Shown in pieces: positions 1 through 11,449 of a DNA stretch of 64,000 nt (positions are counted from its first letter, which is position 1; every line of letters begins with the position of its first letter). Origin of the DNA: Zygnema cylindricum (Eukaryota; Streptophyta; Zygnematophyceae; Zygnematales; Zygnemataceae); assembly GCA_037447655.1 (NCBI GenBank), contig JBBHKE010000478.1, positions 241,466 through 305,465 on the forward strand. The letters are read 5' to 3'. Made by a program: the position numbers and the translations under genes. A model generated the notes under the pieces. That model was given only the letters and a program-made list of their open reading frames with translations. It searched no databases and had not been told where the DNA came from.

Positions 1-391
1 GTACCTGACATCATGATTAGCGTCGCAAATCTGACACGGTACTGTAGTAAGCTATTCATTTCGCAAATCAAAGGGAACGCGACAAAGTGTCGCAAATCTG
101 ACACGGTAGTACACTATTCATTTCGAAAATCTTAGGGAATGCGACAAGTCGTAATTATTGGCTTTCATACGTCGTACATTGGTTAATTTTGTACTTTTTC
201 GGTTACGGACGGGCACGGTTAGTCGCGAGAAATCGAGATTCAGTTATTTTTTATTTTCGTAAACGCCGGTCGGTTAACGTTTAACAATTTTGGAGCGTGA
301 TATAACCCGGTCGGGCGTCGGTTACTCAGATTTTGAAAAAAAATAAACGGTCGGTTTCGGTTATGTAAAATTTTGACTTTTGCGACCTTTG
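1..391 (-). mobile_element. hAT-type MITE, one end, runs off the window
   Basis: Read on the minus strand, this begins at 391 with CAAAGGTCGCAAAAGTC. That is the same terminus as the complete hAT element at 6649, with one change near the tip. It continues through the same subterminal blocks: the GACCG-rich stretch, then short repeats around TTTGCGAAATGAATAG and GTCAGATTTGCGACG. The other end lies outside the window, so the target duplication cannot be tested. It is non-coding. Confidence 0.75.
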
Positions 392-551
392 CCTAGAAGC
401 TAAATATCTGGATATTCATGTGATTTTTTTATCTTATCCCCGATTTTTTTCTCAAGGCGCGCGCTCAGTGGGGGGGGGGTGGGACGGGGTTCCGTACGAT
501 TTTACGTATGATTTTCCGTACGATTTTTGTACTTCATATGTACGGACACCC

Positions 552-680
552 ATTTTTTGCGATGTATATCGCGATATTTTATGTTGGTCCCGGTACGATA
601 TATCGAGGAGACTCCTCGATCGATATTCCATATATCAAATATCGAAATTATCGCGATATGAAATTACCCGATACCCAACA
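552..680. repeat. Arm of an AT-rich foldback element
   Basis: This stretch is rich in ATATCGCGATAT-type words and ends with CCCGATACCCAACACTA. It matches the outer arm of the long inverted-repeat element at 1807-3368. Only one arm is present, and it abuts the MITE at 684. It is probably the remnant of an element interrupted or truncated there. Confidence 0.55.
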
Positions 681-683
681 CTA

Positions 684-1301
684 CACCGCGAATCGTAATT
701 AGAGTAAATTACTCTAATTCGGTCGCTCGAAATTTCGACTCTATTACATCAAATAGAGTAAATGATTCTAATTTTTTCATTATTCTAATTTAGGTAAGTT
801 TAATTAGCGTAACAAAATTGTAATATAGGTTCGTTTTAAATAGTGTGGAGTACGGACGACGTTCGACCGTGCAAAATTGTACTTTTTTAAGTAAAAAGGT
901 ACAAATAATGATTTAATACAATCGCGCTCGCACGTGAAATCGCACTAAACGAAAAATTAATCACATCGAAAAAAAGCCGTTTGCATAACTCTCGTCCGTC
1001 GACAGCATCGTCGTTAGTGTGAGCATCAGCTGACATTCAGCGCGACAAATAATACTAACGTCATAATGACGTCAAAACTATACGGACTGACAGATTCTGT
1101 ACATCTACGTAATTTAGTGTTCATAATTTCAGCGCGGAAATTTATTGCCGACATAACCCAATATAGAGTACTTAAATAAATTAGAGTAAACTTCCTCTGT
1201 GAAAAAGTTCTTTCACATAAATTACAATTCATTACTCTAATTGTTTTTTTTTTTGTTTTTTTACTCTAATTATTTCACTACTCTAATTACGATTCGCGGT
1301 G
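684..1301. mobile_element. TA-flanked MITE (CACCGCGAATCG termini)
   Basis: The left end CACCGCGAATCGTAATTAG and the right end CTAATTACGATTCGCGGTG form a near-perfect terminal inverted repeat, and both are flanked by TA. A TA duplication would fit a Tc1/mariner-like element, but the termini are not a family I recognise. There is no coding capacity. At least six related copies occur elsewhere in the window. Confidence 0.75.
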
Positions 1302-1465
1302 TAGTTTTAATGACGAAAAAATAGCGATTCACGGTGTAAAGGGATTACATGTCACGATTTTCGATTTTTGTACGATTGACTAACTAAGAATGAATACGGA
1401 CCGTAAGTGAAAAAGGTGCCCCAAGTTGAACAAATCAATACAACACAAATATGAAAAAAACAACC

Positions 1466-1606
1466 AAGCGTGTGATTCGATTGGACCAGATTTTACAACT
1501 GAGGACCGGGTCAAAATTTGTCCTATTTTTATGTCCTTTGATCACAAATTTGTCCTGAGGCACGAATCTATTTGTCTGTTGTGCACATATTAACACGTGT
1601 AATAGT
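1466..1606 (+). repeat. Dispersed repeat, partner at 27763-27918
   Basis: The segment shares GACCAGATTTTACAACTGA, GATCACAAATTTGTC and a following ACACGTG in the same order with 27763-27918. The copies are clearly homologous but diverged, and no coding sequence is visible. It is probably a fragment of an unrecognised transposable element. Confidence 0.55.
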
Positions 1607-1806
1607 CTCCGGGCTACTGGGTACAGTTTGTTGTCACCTGAAAGAATCTAAAAAAATCTGACCAGGCTTGTTATGGCACAGAAAAAGGCATTTTAATTGG
1701 TCGCATATCTGGTCCCGTTCCAGATGATTCCTTGTTGCTGCGTTCCTTTTGAACACGTGACTAGTGTTGGGTATCGAGGACCATTTCCCGATATTCAATA
1801 TATTAG

Positions 1807-3368
1807 TGTTGGGTATCGGGTAAATTAATATCGCGATAATTTCGATATTCGATATATTGAATATCGATCGAGAAGGATCCTCGATATATCGTACGGAGAC
1901 CAACATAAATCATCGCGATAAATATCGCGATATATAGTATTTTTTAAATTTATTTTTTTTATTTTTTTATATAATATGTTATTTTAGCCAAAAAGTCAAA
2001 TTGTCTAATATGCCACGTACGCCGTGATTTTCGTTCCGTGACTTAAATGTAGACGCCGCAAAATCTAACCGACAAAAAAGTACTAATTCTGAAATTGTAA
2101 TGATTAATTATTTGGGGTATGGTTACACGAGGAGGTCTTTGTAATAGTACGGAAAGCAAAATTATTGTATTACAGAGGCCTCGGGTACATTGCGTATCTT
2201 TTGTCGACAAGTTTTACATACGTGTTCTGATATGAGTGGTTCCACGTAATTTGATTACCAAATCTCAAAAATCATCGAATATCTCGAAACCGACCTTTTT
2301 CGTCTCGAAAATCGTACTTGCGTATGACGTACGTGTACTTCACAAGTGTACCTCGTCAATGTACCTCAGAGATCTCCTTCACTCTGCTGACTTACAGTAA
2401 AAAACCGTATTTCTTTCCGGCAAAGATTTTACAGTCACTTTGTCCGAAGTCACGAGACTTTGAAAACCTGTGGGATTTTTATTTTTTTATTTTTTTTTAG
2501 CTTCGATATATTGTCGATACGATATATCGGCGATATATTGGCGATATATCGCGATGATTTGAAATTCGATATATCGAAGCGATATATCGATTATCGGGTA
2601 CCTGAAATTCGATATATATCGAATATCGGCAAACGGTCCTCGATACCAAACACTACAATATATATAGAATTTCAGGTACCCGATGTTCGATATATCGCCT
2701 CAATATATCGAAACGTTAAATATCGCGATGTATTGCCGATATATCGTATCGCCAACATATCGAAGTTTTTTTTTTTTTTTAATTATAACTATTCTTGCCA
2801 CAGTACTGCTGCTAGTACTACTGCTGGTGCCAGTACTAGTGAATCCCATCCCATCCCTTGCCTCCCATCCCTTCGGAATCCATGGAGAAAACAAAAAATG
2901 TAACCTTTCTATAATACTAGTCACTGAAAAATGCTTAGTCGCTGGAAATAGATAAGCAGTAATGGCTACCAATATGCTTGCAGATTGGTAGAAATTCTTG
3001 CCTGGAAGCCTGAATCGAACAGTCAGCAATTTTATTTTTTTCAGATCATACTTTGACAAAATTAGAGTGAACTTTTCGTATGTGAAGTTCTCTACGTACT
3101 AAATAAGTATTTATATGAATTACAGAATTAGTACTTTTTCGTCGGTTATATTTTGCGTAAGTCACGGAACGAAAATCACGTCGTACGTGGCGTATCAAAC
3201 AATTTGTCCTTTACGCTAAAATAACATACTATATAAAATATTAAATTTAAAAAATACTATATATCGCAATTATTTATGTTGGTCTTGGTACGATACATCG
3301 AGAAGTCTTCTCGATCGATATATTGAATATGGAAATTATCGTGATATTAAAATACCCGATACCCAACA
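1807..3368. mobile_element. Foldback element with ~250-290 bp terminal inverted repeats
   Basis: The left arm (1807 to about 2098) starts TGTTGGGTATCGGGTAAATT. It is closely matched by the reverse complement of the right arm (about 3121-3368). The match runs through the ATATCG-rich tip, then TAGTATTTTTTAAATTTA, a block with CCACGTACG and ACGTGATTTTCGTTCCGTGACTT, and AAAAAGTACTAATTCTG. There is no transposase. The centre holds a second palindrome (2501-2765). Confidence 0.7.
2501..2765. repeat. Nested 265-bp palindrome of ATATCG repeats
   Basis: The sequence begins CTTCGATATATTG and ends CATATCGAAG, with T-runs outside both ends. The two halves are imperfect inverted copies meeting near 2645, including GGGTACCTGAAATTC against GAATTTCAGGTACCC. 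It would fold into one long hairpin. It may be a second, smaller foldback inserted inside the 1807-3368 element. Confidence 0.6.
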
Positions 3369-3400
3369 TACACGTGAGAATAAGTTCGCATGATTTTTAG

Positions 3401-3865
3401 TGTTGTGTATCGGCAAGAAATTTATCGCGATAACATCGAAACCTATAGTTATCGGTTATCGAAGAGTGAAGGGTACAAATATATTTCTCCAAGACCAACA
3501 AATTCTTTATCGCCGATAAGTGGAAAACATATATTACGCTATATAATAGTACTTTATAGTATAGTGTATTATATTTCTTCTTATATATAGCCTGGCATGC
3601 CTCGTGTAAAACTATGTTCCGTACTCTGTGTAACGAAATAACGGCCGTTTCGTACGACGGAATAAACCGTACAGCCGTACATCTTGAACACTACAGTTAT
3701 CGTCGATAGTTATCAGTACCGGTGTTATCGCGATAAAAAACTGATATTATCAGTTATTTATCGGCGATAATACCATTGTCGATATATCTTGCCAATATAT
3801 CGATTATCGGCAAGCCAAAATATAGTACATATCAATTATCGCCAAAACTTTGTCGATACACAACA
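3401..3865. mobile_element. Foldback element with TGTTGTGTATCG ends
   Basis: The left end TGTTGTGTATCGGCAA is mirrored by the right end GTCGATACACAACA. The interior is filled with TTATCGCGATAA and TATCGGTTATCG words, so the whole unit can fold back. It is related to, but distinct from, the TGTTGGGTATCGGG element next to it. A single end of the same type lies at 29936. Confidence 0.6.
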
Positions 3866-4462
3866 CTTCACAACACTACAGTAGTGATTTTCCCCCGTGA
3901 TTATCACTGACAATGCTTTTTCATGACGATGCATTGCGTGTCGACGCATTTATCTGACAATCTTTCTTTCTGTACGATTGTACAAAATAACGAGCAATTC
4001 TAGTATGGACAAACACGTTAGGTACCCTACACAATTTAAAGACTTTTAAAAAATAATTATTAACTCTAATTAATGATTGAACAAAACGATCGTTGCAATT
4101 CACAAAAGAAAAATCAATTTTGCCAAGCGAAAGCTTACTTAAAACTTAAACAACTCACATCAAATCACGTTGGCCATATACAAATTAAATTAAGCAGAAA
4201 TCTTTTCAAATACAATATCTCAATCTCACCCTTCTAACTCACTTACATCCCAAATTCTCACACTCACATATGTCTCACCCCTTACACTTACATTCACTCA
4301 GAGTGACTATATTTCGCAATTATACCTTGTCACTAAATACCATATACCACAATAAATAACGAATACAATTGAAAGCAATACAAGACAATCTGCTCTTAAA
4401 CATAACGATCGGATGTACGCTTGCCATAGCTTGGAACCTCTATAAGTAAGTTAAGTGCATAA
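3866..4462. other. Intergenic, nothing recognised
   Basis: AT-rich sequence with a short run of CTCACAC-type words near 4250-4300. I see no open frame with recognisable similarity, no terminal repeats and no RNA gene. Confidence 0.5.
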
Positions 4463-5200
4463 GGGTGACGTTCCATCAGACTTTTCTGTAATCGTACGGC
4501 CAACTCTATGGGCCGGGTTAATTAAGTCGATGTTCCATCACGAAGAGTTTGTAAACCACATGTTCTTAATTGATTGGCACCACATAAGCTACGATCTGAT
4601 ATTGAATATCCTTAAGATTTTTAGCACCAACAAATTTTACTTCAAATCTTCACTTGCGTACCATGTACTTGCTACAAAGTCATCATACGACAGAAGGTTG
4701 TTGTACTTTTTGCCAACGCCGGTCTTTTACCCCAACTCATTTTTTAGGGTTTTTTTTACGAACCTAACGAAAGTCTTTTGACAGAAATAGTGTTACAAAC
4801 AAAAAGTACTAAAAATAGAGTGACGAAAGAGAGTTATGAAATTACATTTTTATTTTCGCTTGTGTTTTTGAAAGCGCGTCTCATGTGAAAATTTTGTCAA
4901 TTTTTGTTGGTTTATCATCATGACACGTAGCCTAATCATCCAGCGTGTCGCGATTAATTTTCTTTTGTATCTGCAATCCACCTTCTAGAGGTACGTTGAC
5001 AGTTACAAAGAAAAATGACGCGAACGCCTCACGGATGAACATCTGACTGTCAGTATTACCTCCCAGACCTTTGAAGATTATTGGCAAGATTCTGTGTAAT
5101 GTTGTGTTTTGTATAAAAAAAAAATGAGCGGTAGGGTTTGTTAATAACAGTCGCGGATTTCTGGAAACTTTCCCACTTTTTGTCTGATGGAACGTCACCC
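4463..5200. mobile_element. Harbinger/Tourist-like MITE, TSD TAA
   Basis: The termini are GGGTGACGTTCCATCAGAC and its exact reverse complement GTCTGATGGAACGTCACCC. Both ends are flanked by TAA (4460-4462 and 5201-5203). A 3-bp TAA/TTA duplication with G-rich termini is typical of PIF/Harbinger MITEs. The 738-bp interior has no credible coding region, so it is presumably mobilised in trans. Confidence 0.8.
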
Positions 5201-5462
5201 TAAGTTACTTCTAATCTATCGAATTTGCACCATGTAAAAGGAACCAAATCGTAGCTGGATCGTAGCAAGATCGACTGTACAAAGATATTGTGGCTCCGCC
5301 AACTTGTAATTATTACGCGGGCGCAAAATCGCGCTTCGCGAACCAACATTTCGTTAAAATCGTCTCACGACCGATTCGTACAATTGTGAACTTATAAGTA
5401 CCGTGCGTACCAAATTAGAATTACACGTGAACTGATACAAAAATAAAGTACAGTACCAACGC

Positions 5463-6578
5463 CAAAGGTCGCAAAAGTCAAAATTTTAGATTACCGAAAT
5501 CGACCGTTTTTATTTTTAAATCTGAGTACTTGACGCCCGACCGAGTTGTGTGACGCTCCAAAATTGTTAACCGTTACCGGAAACGCGTTTACAAAAAAAC
5601 AATTTAACCGAAACTTGATTTCTCGAGACTACTTGTACCTCCTCGTACCCGAATAAGTACAAAAATAGTGGTGTAGCGCCCTTATACTTTCCACGATACC
5701 AAGTGTACAAAGTACAATAATGTTGGATAGTGTTCACAGTAGAAAACCTTCAATATTTTTCGTTTTTAGCTTAGGGCGTGTCCTCATGTGTTCAAGTAAG
5801 GGTTTTTTTCCGTCGTTTACACAGAAAATGGGACTTCCTACTTGAAAATATTACGCCGTACGAAAAATGGGCAAAAACTCAAATACATTTTGCGTCATCT
5901 AAGAACTTCAAAGGTACGGCGATTTGGCAGTATTATCATCGCGACCCACTTCCAGCTCATCTTCACACTTGCAATGAAATCAAATCGCGACCTGCTTTTA
6001 ATCAAAATACTACCCTATTGACGAATAGAAATCTTGGGTTGCACGCGTCAAAAGTTTTCATTTGTTTTTTTGCTGTTGGGAGAATACACGAACAAAAAAA
6101 TTGTTTGTCCGTTTGCTTATGTTGTCCACTTGTGGGCGTCTACAAATGTCATTTTGTAGACGTAGGCGATTGCTTATGTCGTTCACGTGTGGGCGTCAAC
6201 AAATGACAGTTGGCGTCGACAATTGTCCCAGTATGTCAGGAGCTCTTTGCGGCGTACAAATGTCAGCAGTTTGGGTTTCGCAAGTATTGGCGACGTGTAC
6301 AGCTGCCACATATTCAAAATAATGAACGCGCAAGTAACGATTCACATAGGCACACTTTGAAAAGTACACCGTAAAATCAGCGCTAAATTCCAAAATAACG
6401 TTTCAAAATATCGGTTACATGGGGACACGCCCTTACCCGACCGATTTTTTTTTTCTTGCGAATCACCTATCCGAATCCGACCGACCCCCCAAATTTGGCA
6501 ACCGAATCCCTTCCAGATCTGACGCGGGCGGTCGGTTAATGGTCGGTTACGGATTCGGTTGACTGTTTGCGACCTCAA
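5463..6578 (+). mobile_element. hAT-type MITE, interrupted
   Basis: The left end CAAAGGTCGCAAAAGTC and the GACCG-rich subterminal block match the hAT element at 6649. The right block (6434-6578), ending TTTGCGACCTCAA, matches that element's right end. Between them lies an inserted Harbinger-like MITE. The flanking 8-mers do not match, so the ends may come from a rearranged copy or the target duplication has decayed. Confidence 0.65.
5774..6432. mobile_element. Harbinger/Tourist-like MITE nested in the hAT MITE, TSD TTA
   Basis: The termini GGGCGTGTCCTCATG and CATGGGGACACGCCC are inverted repeats flanked by TTA on both sides (5771-5773 and 6433-6435). The outer sequence on each side belongs to the hAT MITE, so this is a later insertion into it. 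Open frames inside it (for example 5778-6206) show no recognisable protein and are taken as chance. Confidence 0.8.
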
Positions 6579-7389
6579 GTGACGTACATATTGAACCAAA
6601 CATTAATGGAGCTAGTTCGTCCGATGTCGATTCGCCCAATATCCCAACCAGAGGTCGCAAAAGTCAAAATTTTACATAACCGAAACCGACCTTTTTTTTT
6701 TTCAAAATCTGAGTAACCGACGCCCGACCGGGTTATATCACGCTCCAAAATGGTTAACCGTTAACCGGCCGGCGTTTACGAAAATAAAAATTAACCGAAT
6801 CTTGATTTTTCGCGACTAACGGTGCCCGCCCGTAACTGAAAAAGTACAAAATTAACCAATGTACGACGAAATAAGCCAATAATTACGATTTGTCGCGTTC
6901 CCTAAGATTCGCGAAATGAATAGTGTTTCTACCGTGTCAGATTTGCGACACTTTGTAGCGTTCCCTTTGATATGCGAAATGAATAGTACCGTGTCAGATT
7001 TGCGACGCTAATCATGATGTCACGTACTTCCACGATACCAAAGAGTTCAAAGTATTATGACGTTTTCACTTCTTGGTTTGTAAAAACGCATTCTGTCAAA
7101 ACGAACAGTTTCACGTCATTATGACGTTTGCACTACGCGGTTTGTGAAAACACAGGTTCATCATAACGGCATGTATTAAATCATTTTTTGTACTTTTTTT
7201 GTTAATACAGTATAGTTTTGTACGTTAGCCACACTATTTAAAATAGCACTATACTATAGTTGTTAACGCTGATGTAAAGAGTACCTTGAATAATGTAAAG
7301 AAAAATTTAGAGTTATTTACTATTTTTAAGGTTTTTGGGTCAAAATTCGCGGTGACGGAATTTACGTTAATGATGCTAATTAATAATTA

Positions 7390-7558
7390 CGATTCGCGGT
7401 GTAGTGTTAATGGAAAACTATAATTAATAATATTATTTAATGCAAGGAGACGTGGCAGGCTAAAGTCCACGTATTTAAATAATGTTGATAACTATATTTT
7501 GTGATTTTTGGCTATAAGTAGTAATGACTTATTATTACTAATAACAATGAGTGGTGTA
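7390..7558. repeat. TA-MITE remnants inside the hAT element
   Basis: TTACGATTCGCGGTGTAG at about 7394-7411 and ATAACAATGAGTGGTGTAG near 7550 are right-end termini of the CACCGC MITE family. The conserved dyad core (ACGTGGCAGGCTAAAGTCCACGT) lies between them. Clear left ends are not visible. These are probably one or two decayed copies inserted between the hAT left end and the transposase. Confidence 0.45.
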
Positions 7559-8220
7559 GTGGTACATCTCCCTTTGCAAAAAAACAGCTCGTGTACCTCA
7601 TCTTTTTACTATTTTGTCTTTTTGCAATCTCCCTTTACAAATATTTTTTTTCCTTGACAGTCATCTTCTTCAAGGGATTTTTTCCTAATTTTGCGCGTAA
7701 CTCTTAGATTAATGCTTAAACCCTTATATTAATGTTTATTCTCTCGCAAATCTAATATTTTATCTACAATTTTCGGACAGTTTTTCTTTCGACTATGATA
7801 CTATGTTATGAATTATGCAAAAAAGATAAATTTTCAATTATGTATGAAAAAAAAAATCATAGTTTTCACATAGAAAATCAATTGACAAAAAACACATTGT
7901 GATGAGCAAAAAAAATATATATATATATTTTGTAGTATCAAATATAGAAACAAACAAATAACATCCTCGTTCTATTTTCGACTCTATTGTACAAATTCTC
8001 AACCTCAAACTTAAAACTACACAAAAATCTATAAATCTAAATTTGGTATACATACGACGCTTTGGGTATTTGATAAAAATAAGCACTCCGGTTTAAAAAG
8101 AAAAAAACAAAATAAAACTAGAAAAATTGTGAAATACAACAAAAATTTCAAAGGAAAAAAAATCATGATAACTAATACTAAAAAAATAACAATAATTAGA
8201 AAACAAAACAAAATAAAAAA

Positions 8221-10433
8221 CTATACATTTAAAAGATCTCGGTTGGATCTATCACACAAAAGATCACTAACAATTGAAACAGCTAGTGAGCTCCTCTTCT
8301 TTGTTATTGTGTTCCCGGCATCCGAAAAATTGCATTCGGACATGGAGCTAGAAGCCGGAACAGCTAGAATAGATGTAGCAACACTGGCTAGAATATGAAA
8401 TCCTCCATCTTTCGCAGGTACATTTGATTTTTTTTCCACCATTCAAGTATGTTAAAGTTCAATCTTTCGTCGTTGGTTAATTTTATATCAAAATAACGTT
8501 TCATTTCGTCGTTAACGAGCGTTTTTTTGTCGGTGGTAATAAGAACCTCATTTTCCTCATCGCTCTCACCAAAAAAATTGTGGAAACTGTCTTTACTTTG
8601 CGATGTTTTTCGTTTTTTTTGTGATACGTTGAGGACTACCGAAATCAACGTCATCACCGACGTCGTTTGCCTTCTCGAAGTTTGACCATTGCGCTTTCAA
8701 TTTCGATTTTTGATACCCCAATTATTTCAAGCTTTTGTTTTTGTCGGCGATCTAAGAGAGCCGCGACAATATGATACTCATGAAGGCCCCACTTCGGTAG
8801 TGCAAATTTCACAAAAAGTTGTTTCAATTTTTGCAAGTTTAGGGAATCGGCGGGGCATTCTTTATCACCGTCATTGTAAGATGTTTTTCTTATCCTACCA
8901 TGGTTATGGAGAGAGGATAGTTAAAAAAAAAACCAAATGTAAAGTTGGTTCTTTGAATTTTTCCAATTTTAGGGTCGCTTCTTGGAACCTTTCCAAAAAT
9001 CGTATAAGTTCGGTAAGGTGAGTCTTATCAATACAAGCAAAAAATATCAATTTGTTTTTTGCTTTAGCGATTGGTCCTATCTCATTGAATGCATTGTAAA
9101 TACTCCTAAGTATTCGGAGCAAAGAATTCCACCGCGTTGCGTTTTCTTGTTTTAATGTGATTTTCAAAAGATTTTGTAAATTACACTGTTTGAAAAACGT
9201 GACCAATGATTTATACGCGTCAATTAGATCAACAAAATCAGGAACGTCCATATTGTATTTGCTTTTTTTGGAAGTTCCGCTCTTATTCAAGATCGTTGTC
9301 ACAATTGTTGCAATTTTATGGTCCGCTCAAGGTATCCAAGTAAACATACTCGGTAGACCTTCAGTCGCACACATGTTAGAGCCACTATCAGTCACGACTA
9401 CATGGCGATCAAAATTGGACATTTCAAAATTGGTCAAACAATATTTGAAAGTCGTTAAAACATTTTCCGCAGTGTGTTTTTCCTTCGGAAAATGATCGAC
9501 TTGAAGCGTCCATGCATGAAGTTTAAATTCTTTGTCAATAAAATGAGCAGTTATAGACATGAATGAGGTTCTTTTTATTGTCTCGGCCCAGAGATCGGTC
9601 GTGAATGCGACAAAAATGTTGTCATCAATATTTTTTCTAAGTTTAGGGATGATCAAACTACGAATATCTTTCGCAGAAGATATAATGTAGTTTTTTACAG
9701 TATTGATAGACGGGAGTAGTTGGTCGATGTTAACACTTTTGTTGGACGAAACACTAACATCAAACAATGCTTGACAAAATGCTTGAAATCCTAAGGAAAA
9801 AAACAGAAAAAACCATAAGAAAATATCATACTTTTACTAACCATGATTAATAAAGAAGGTTTCTACCGAAATGATTATTTTTTTATGGAAAGACAAATAA
9901 AAAACAATATCATGACAAACTAAGCTCAAATTTATAAATTTCTGAACAAAACAAGTTATAATGACATTTACACTCAAGCCATCTTAAATAGAATTTAAAA
10001 TAAATCATTTTTGAACCGTCGACTATCGAAAATAGTCGAAGGTCCTCACAACACATCAACGCCACCATTTTCGCAACTTTTTTTTTCGGTCGCTCATTTT
10101 CGCCTTCGTTTTTGAAAGAAACTTACGAAGAAGTCCTCTTGAAATATCCATGTCGGCCGAATCTAAACATGTGTGAGTATTGATTGTTGAAGTACCGTTT
10201 ACTGACTTGTATTGATAAACTATGAAACATGTATTACAAGCCACAATACCTGCCCCCTTTACCATGTATTTGTTTGATGTTACAACTTCATAGACATGCT
10301 CAAATTTTTTCCTACAATTTGAAGTGGCCCTGCTTTCTTTCACTAGGTAATACTGAGCAATTTCACCATTTTTTGATTTTTGAAGTTCGTTTTGGATTGT
10401 AGTTTTAAGGGAAGCGAGGATGTTTTTCTCCAT
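8221..10433 (-). pseudogene. hAT-family transposase, degenerate
   Basis: The first exon (10433 to about 10050) holds a BED zinc finger: CNTC near residue 65, then HTC about 20 residues later. A splice acceptor after a long T-rich tract (near 9792) leads into the RNase H-like core. Catalytic Asp candidates sit in FTTDLW and VVTDSGSNM, and the insertion-domain words TRWNSLLRILRS and AALLDRRQK follow. The C-terminal dimerisation domain includes ILEWWKKNQ and LAVPASSSMSE, whose Glu fits the third catalytic residue; the usual following Arg is Cys. One in-frame TGA near 9325 and frame changes near 8900, 8655 and 8425 break the gene. Some of these breaks could be undetected introns, but the TGA inside the core argues for a dead gene. 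Confidence 0.85.
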
Positions 10434-11449
10434 TTTAGTGTATGACTAAGTTTTGTTTGAATTGTGGTCGAGGTTCTCTAACTTAAATAGCAATTCAATT
10501 TATCGATTTATTGTTTGACACATGTGAGTACGCTAATAATTAAGAGTAGTCGTGGGAAATTGACGTAATAGTTTGATTTTAACTGATTTATTAACTAGTT
10601 ATTACTACATGCCGCATGACATTGACATAATAATATGATATATTTGTGGAAACACGGTTTAAAATGCGTAATTAGCATTTTGCAATAATGTACGACGTAT
10701 GAATAAGCCAATAATTACGATTTGTCATGTGGCCTAAGATTTGCGAAATGAATAGTGTACTACTTTTTCAGATTTGCGACGATTTGTCGCGTTGCCTAAG
10801 ATTTCCGAAATGAATAGTGACTACCGTGTCAGATTTGCGACGCTAATCATGATGTCACGTACTTCCACGATGCCAAAGAGTACAAAGTACAAGAATGTTG
10901 GATTATAGGGACAGTACAAAATTTTCATTTTTTTTGGTTTTTTGGTTGACCGACTGTAACCGACCGTTTTTTTTTTCCTGGTGAATCAACTGACCGTAAC
11001 TGCCCGACCCCCAAAATTTGGCAACTGAATCCGTTCCGGATCCGGCGTGGGCGGTCGGTTAACGGTCGGTCACGGTTTCGGTTGACCTTTTGCAACCTCT
11101 GATCCCAACAACCCCCCTCATATTGTGAAAATCGTTTGATGGCGCGATACCGACCTTGCTCCTCCCCCCCTCTCAAACAATTCGTCGTGTAGAAAACACA
11201 AATTCGTACCCTCACACAAATTATAAATTGTACTCACCGAACAAAGAAATCGTACACTTACTTTCGTACCTCAAATCTTTTCAGTTCACGTCCACTCACT
11301 TTCGCTCACGGACGTTTGTCTCACATTCGACTTCCTCATTTACTTCGCTCACAAATCAATTCCTAAATTTGCAAACTCGATTTTCTCCTCAATCTCACTT
11401 TTCCTTTAGCTTAACAATATTTACTCAAAACCGGCAAGTCGCCAACAAC

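Larger units (their letters stand above)
6649..11101 (-). mobile_element. Complete hAT transposon, 4,453 bp, TSD ATCCCAAC
   Basis: The left end CAGAGGTCGCAAAAGTC pairs with the right end GACCTTTTGCAACCTCTG. The 8-bp sequence ATCCCAAC stands immediately outside both ends (6641-6648 and 11102-11109), which is the hAT hallmark length. A minus-strand hAT transposase lies inside (8221-10433). Two direct subterminal repeats (about 6840-7050 and 10680-10890) share TTTGCGAAATGAATAG, CGCTAATCATGATGTCACG and ACTTCCACGATRCCAAAGAG. The element is structurally complete but its transposase is broken, so it is probably now non-autonomous. Confidence 0.88.

Noticed and set aside
5778-6322. Plus-strand frames of 142 and 86 codons
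   Set aside because: They lie inside the Harbinger-like MITE and show no protein family features.
5463-6578. Target-site duplication for the outer hAT-like MITE
   Set aside because: The flanking 8-mers ACCAACGC and GTGACGTA do not match, so no duplication is claimed.
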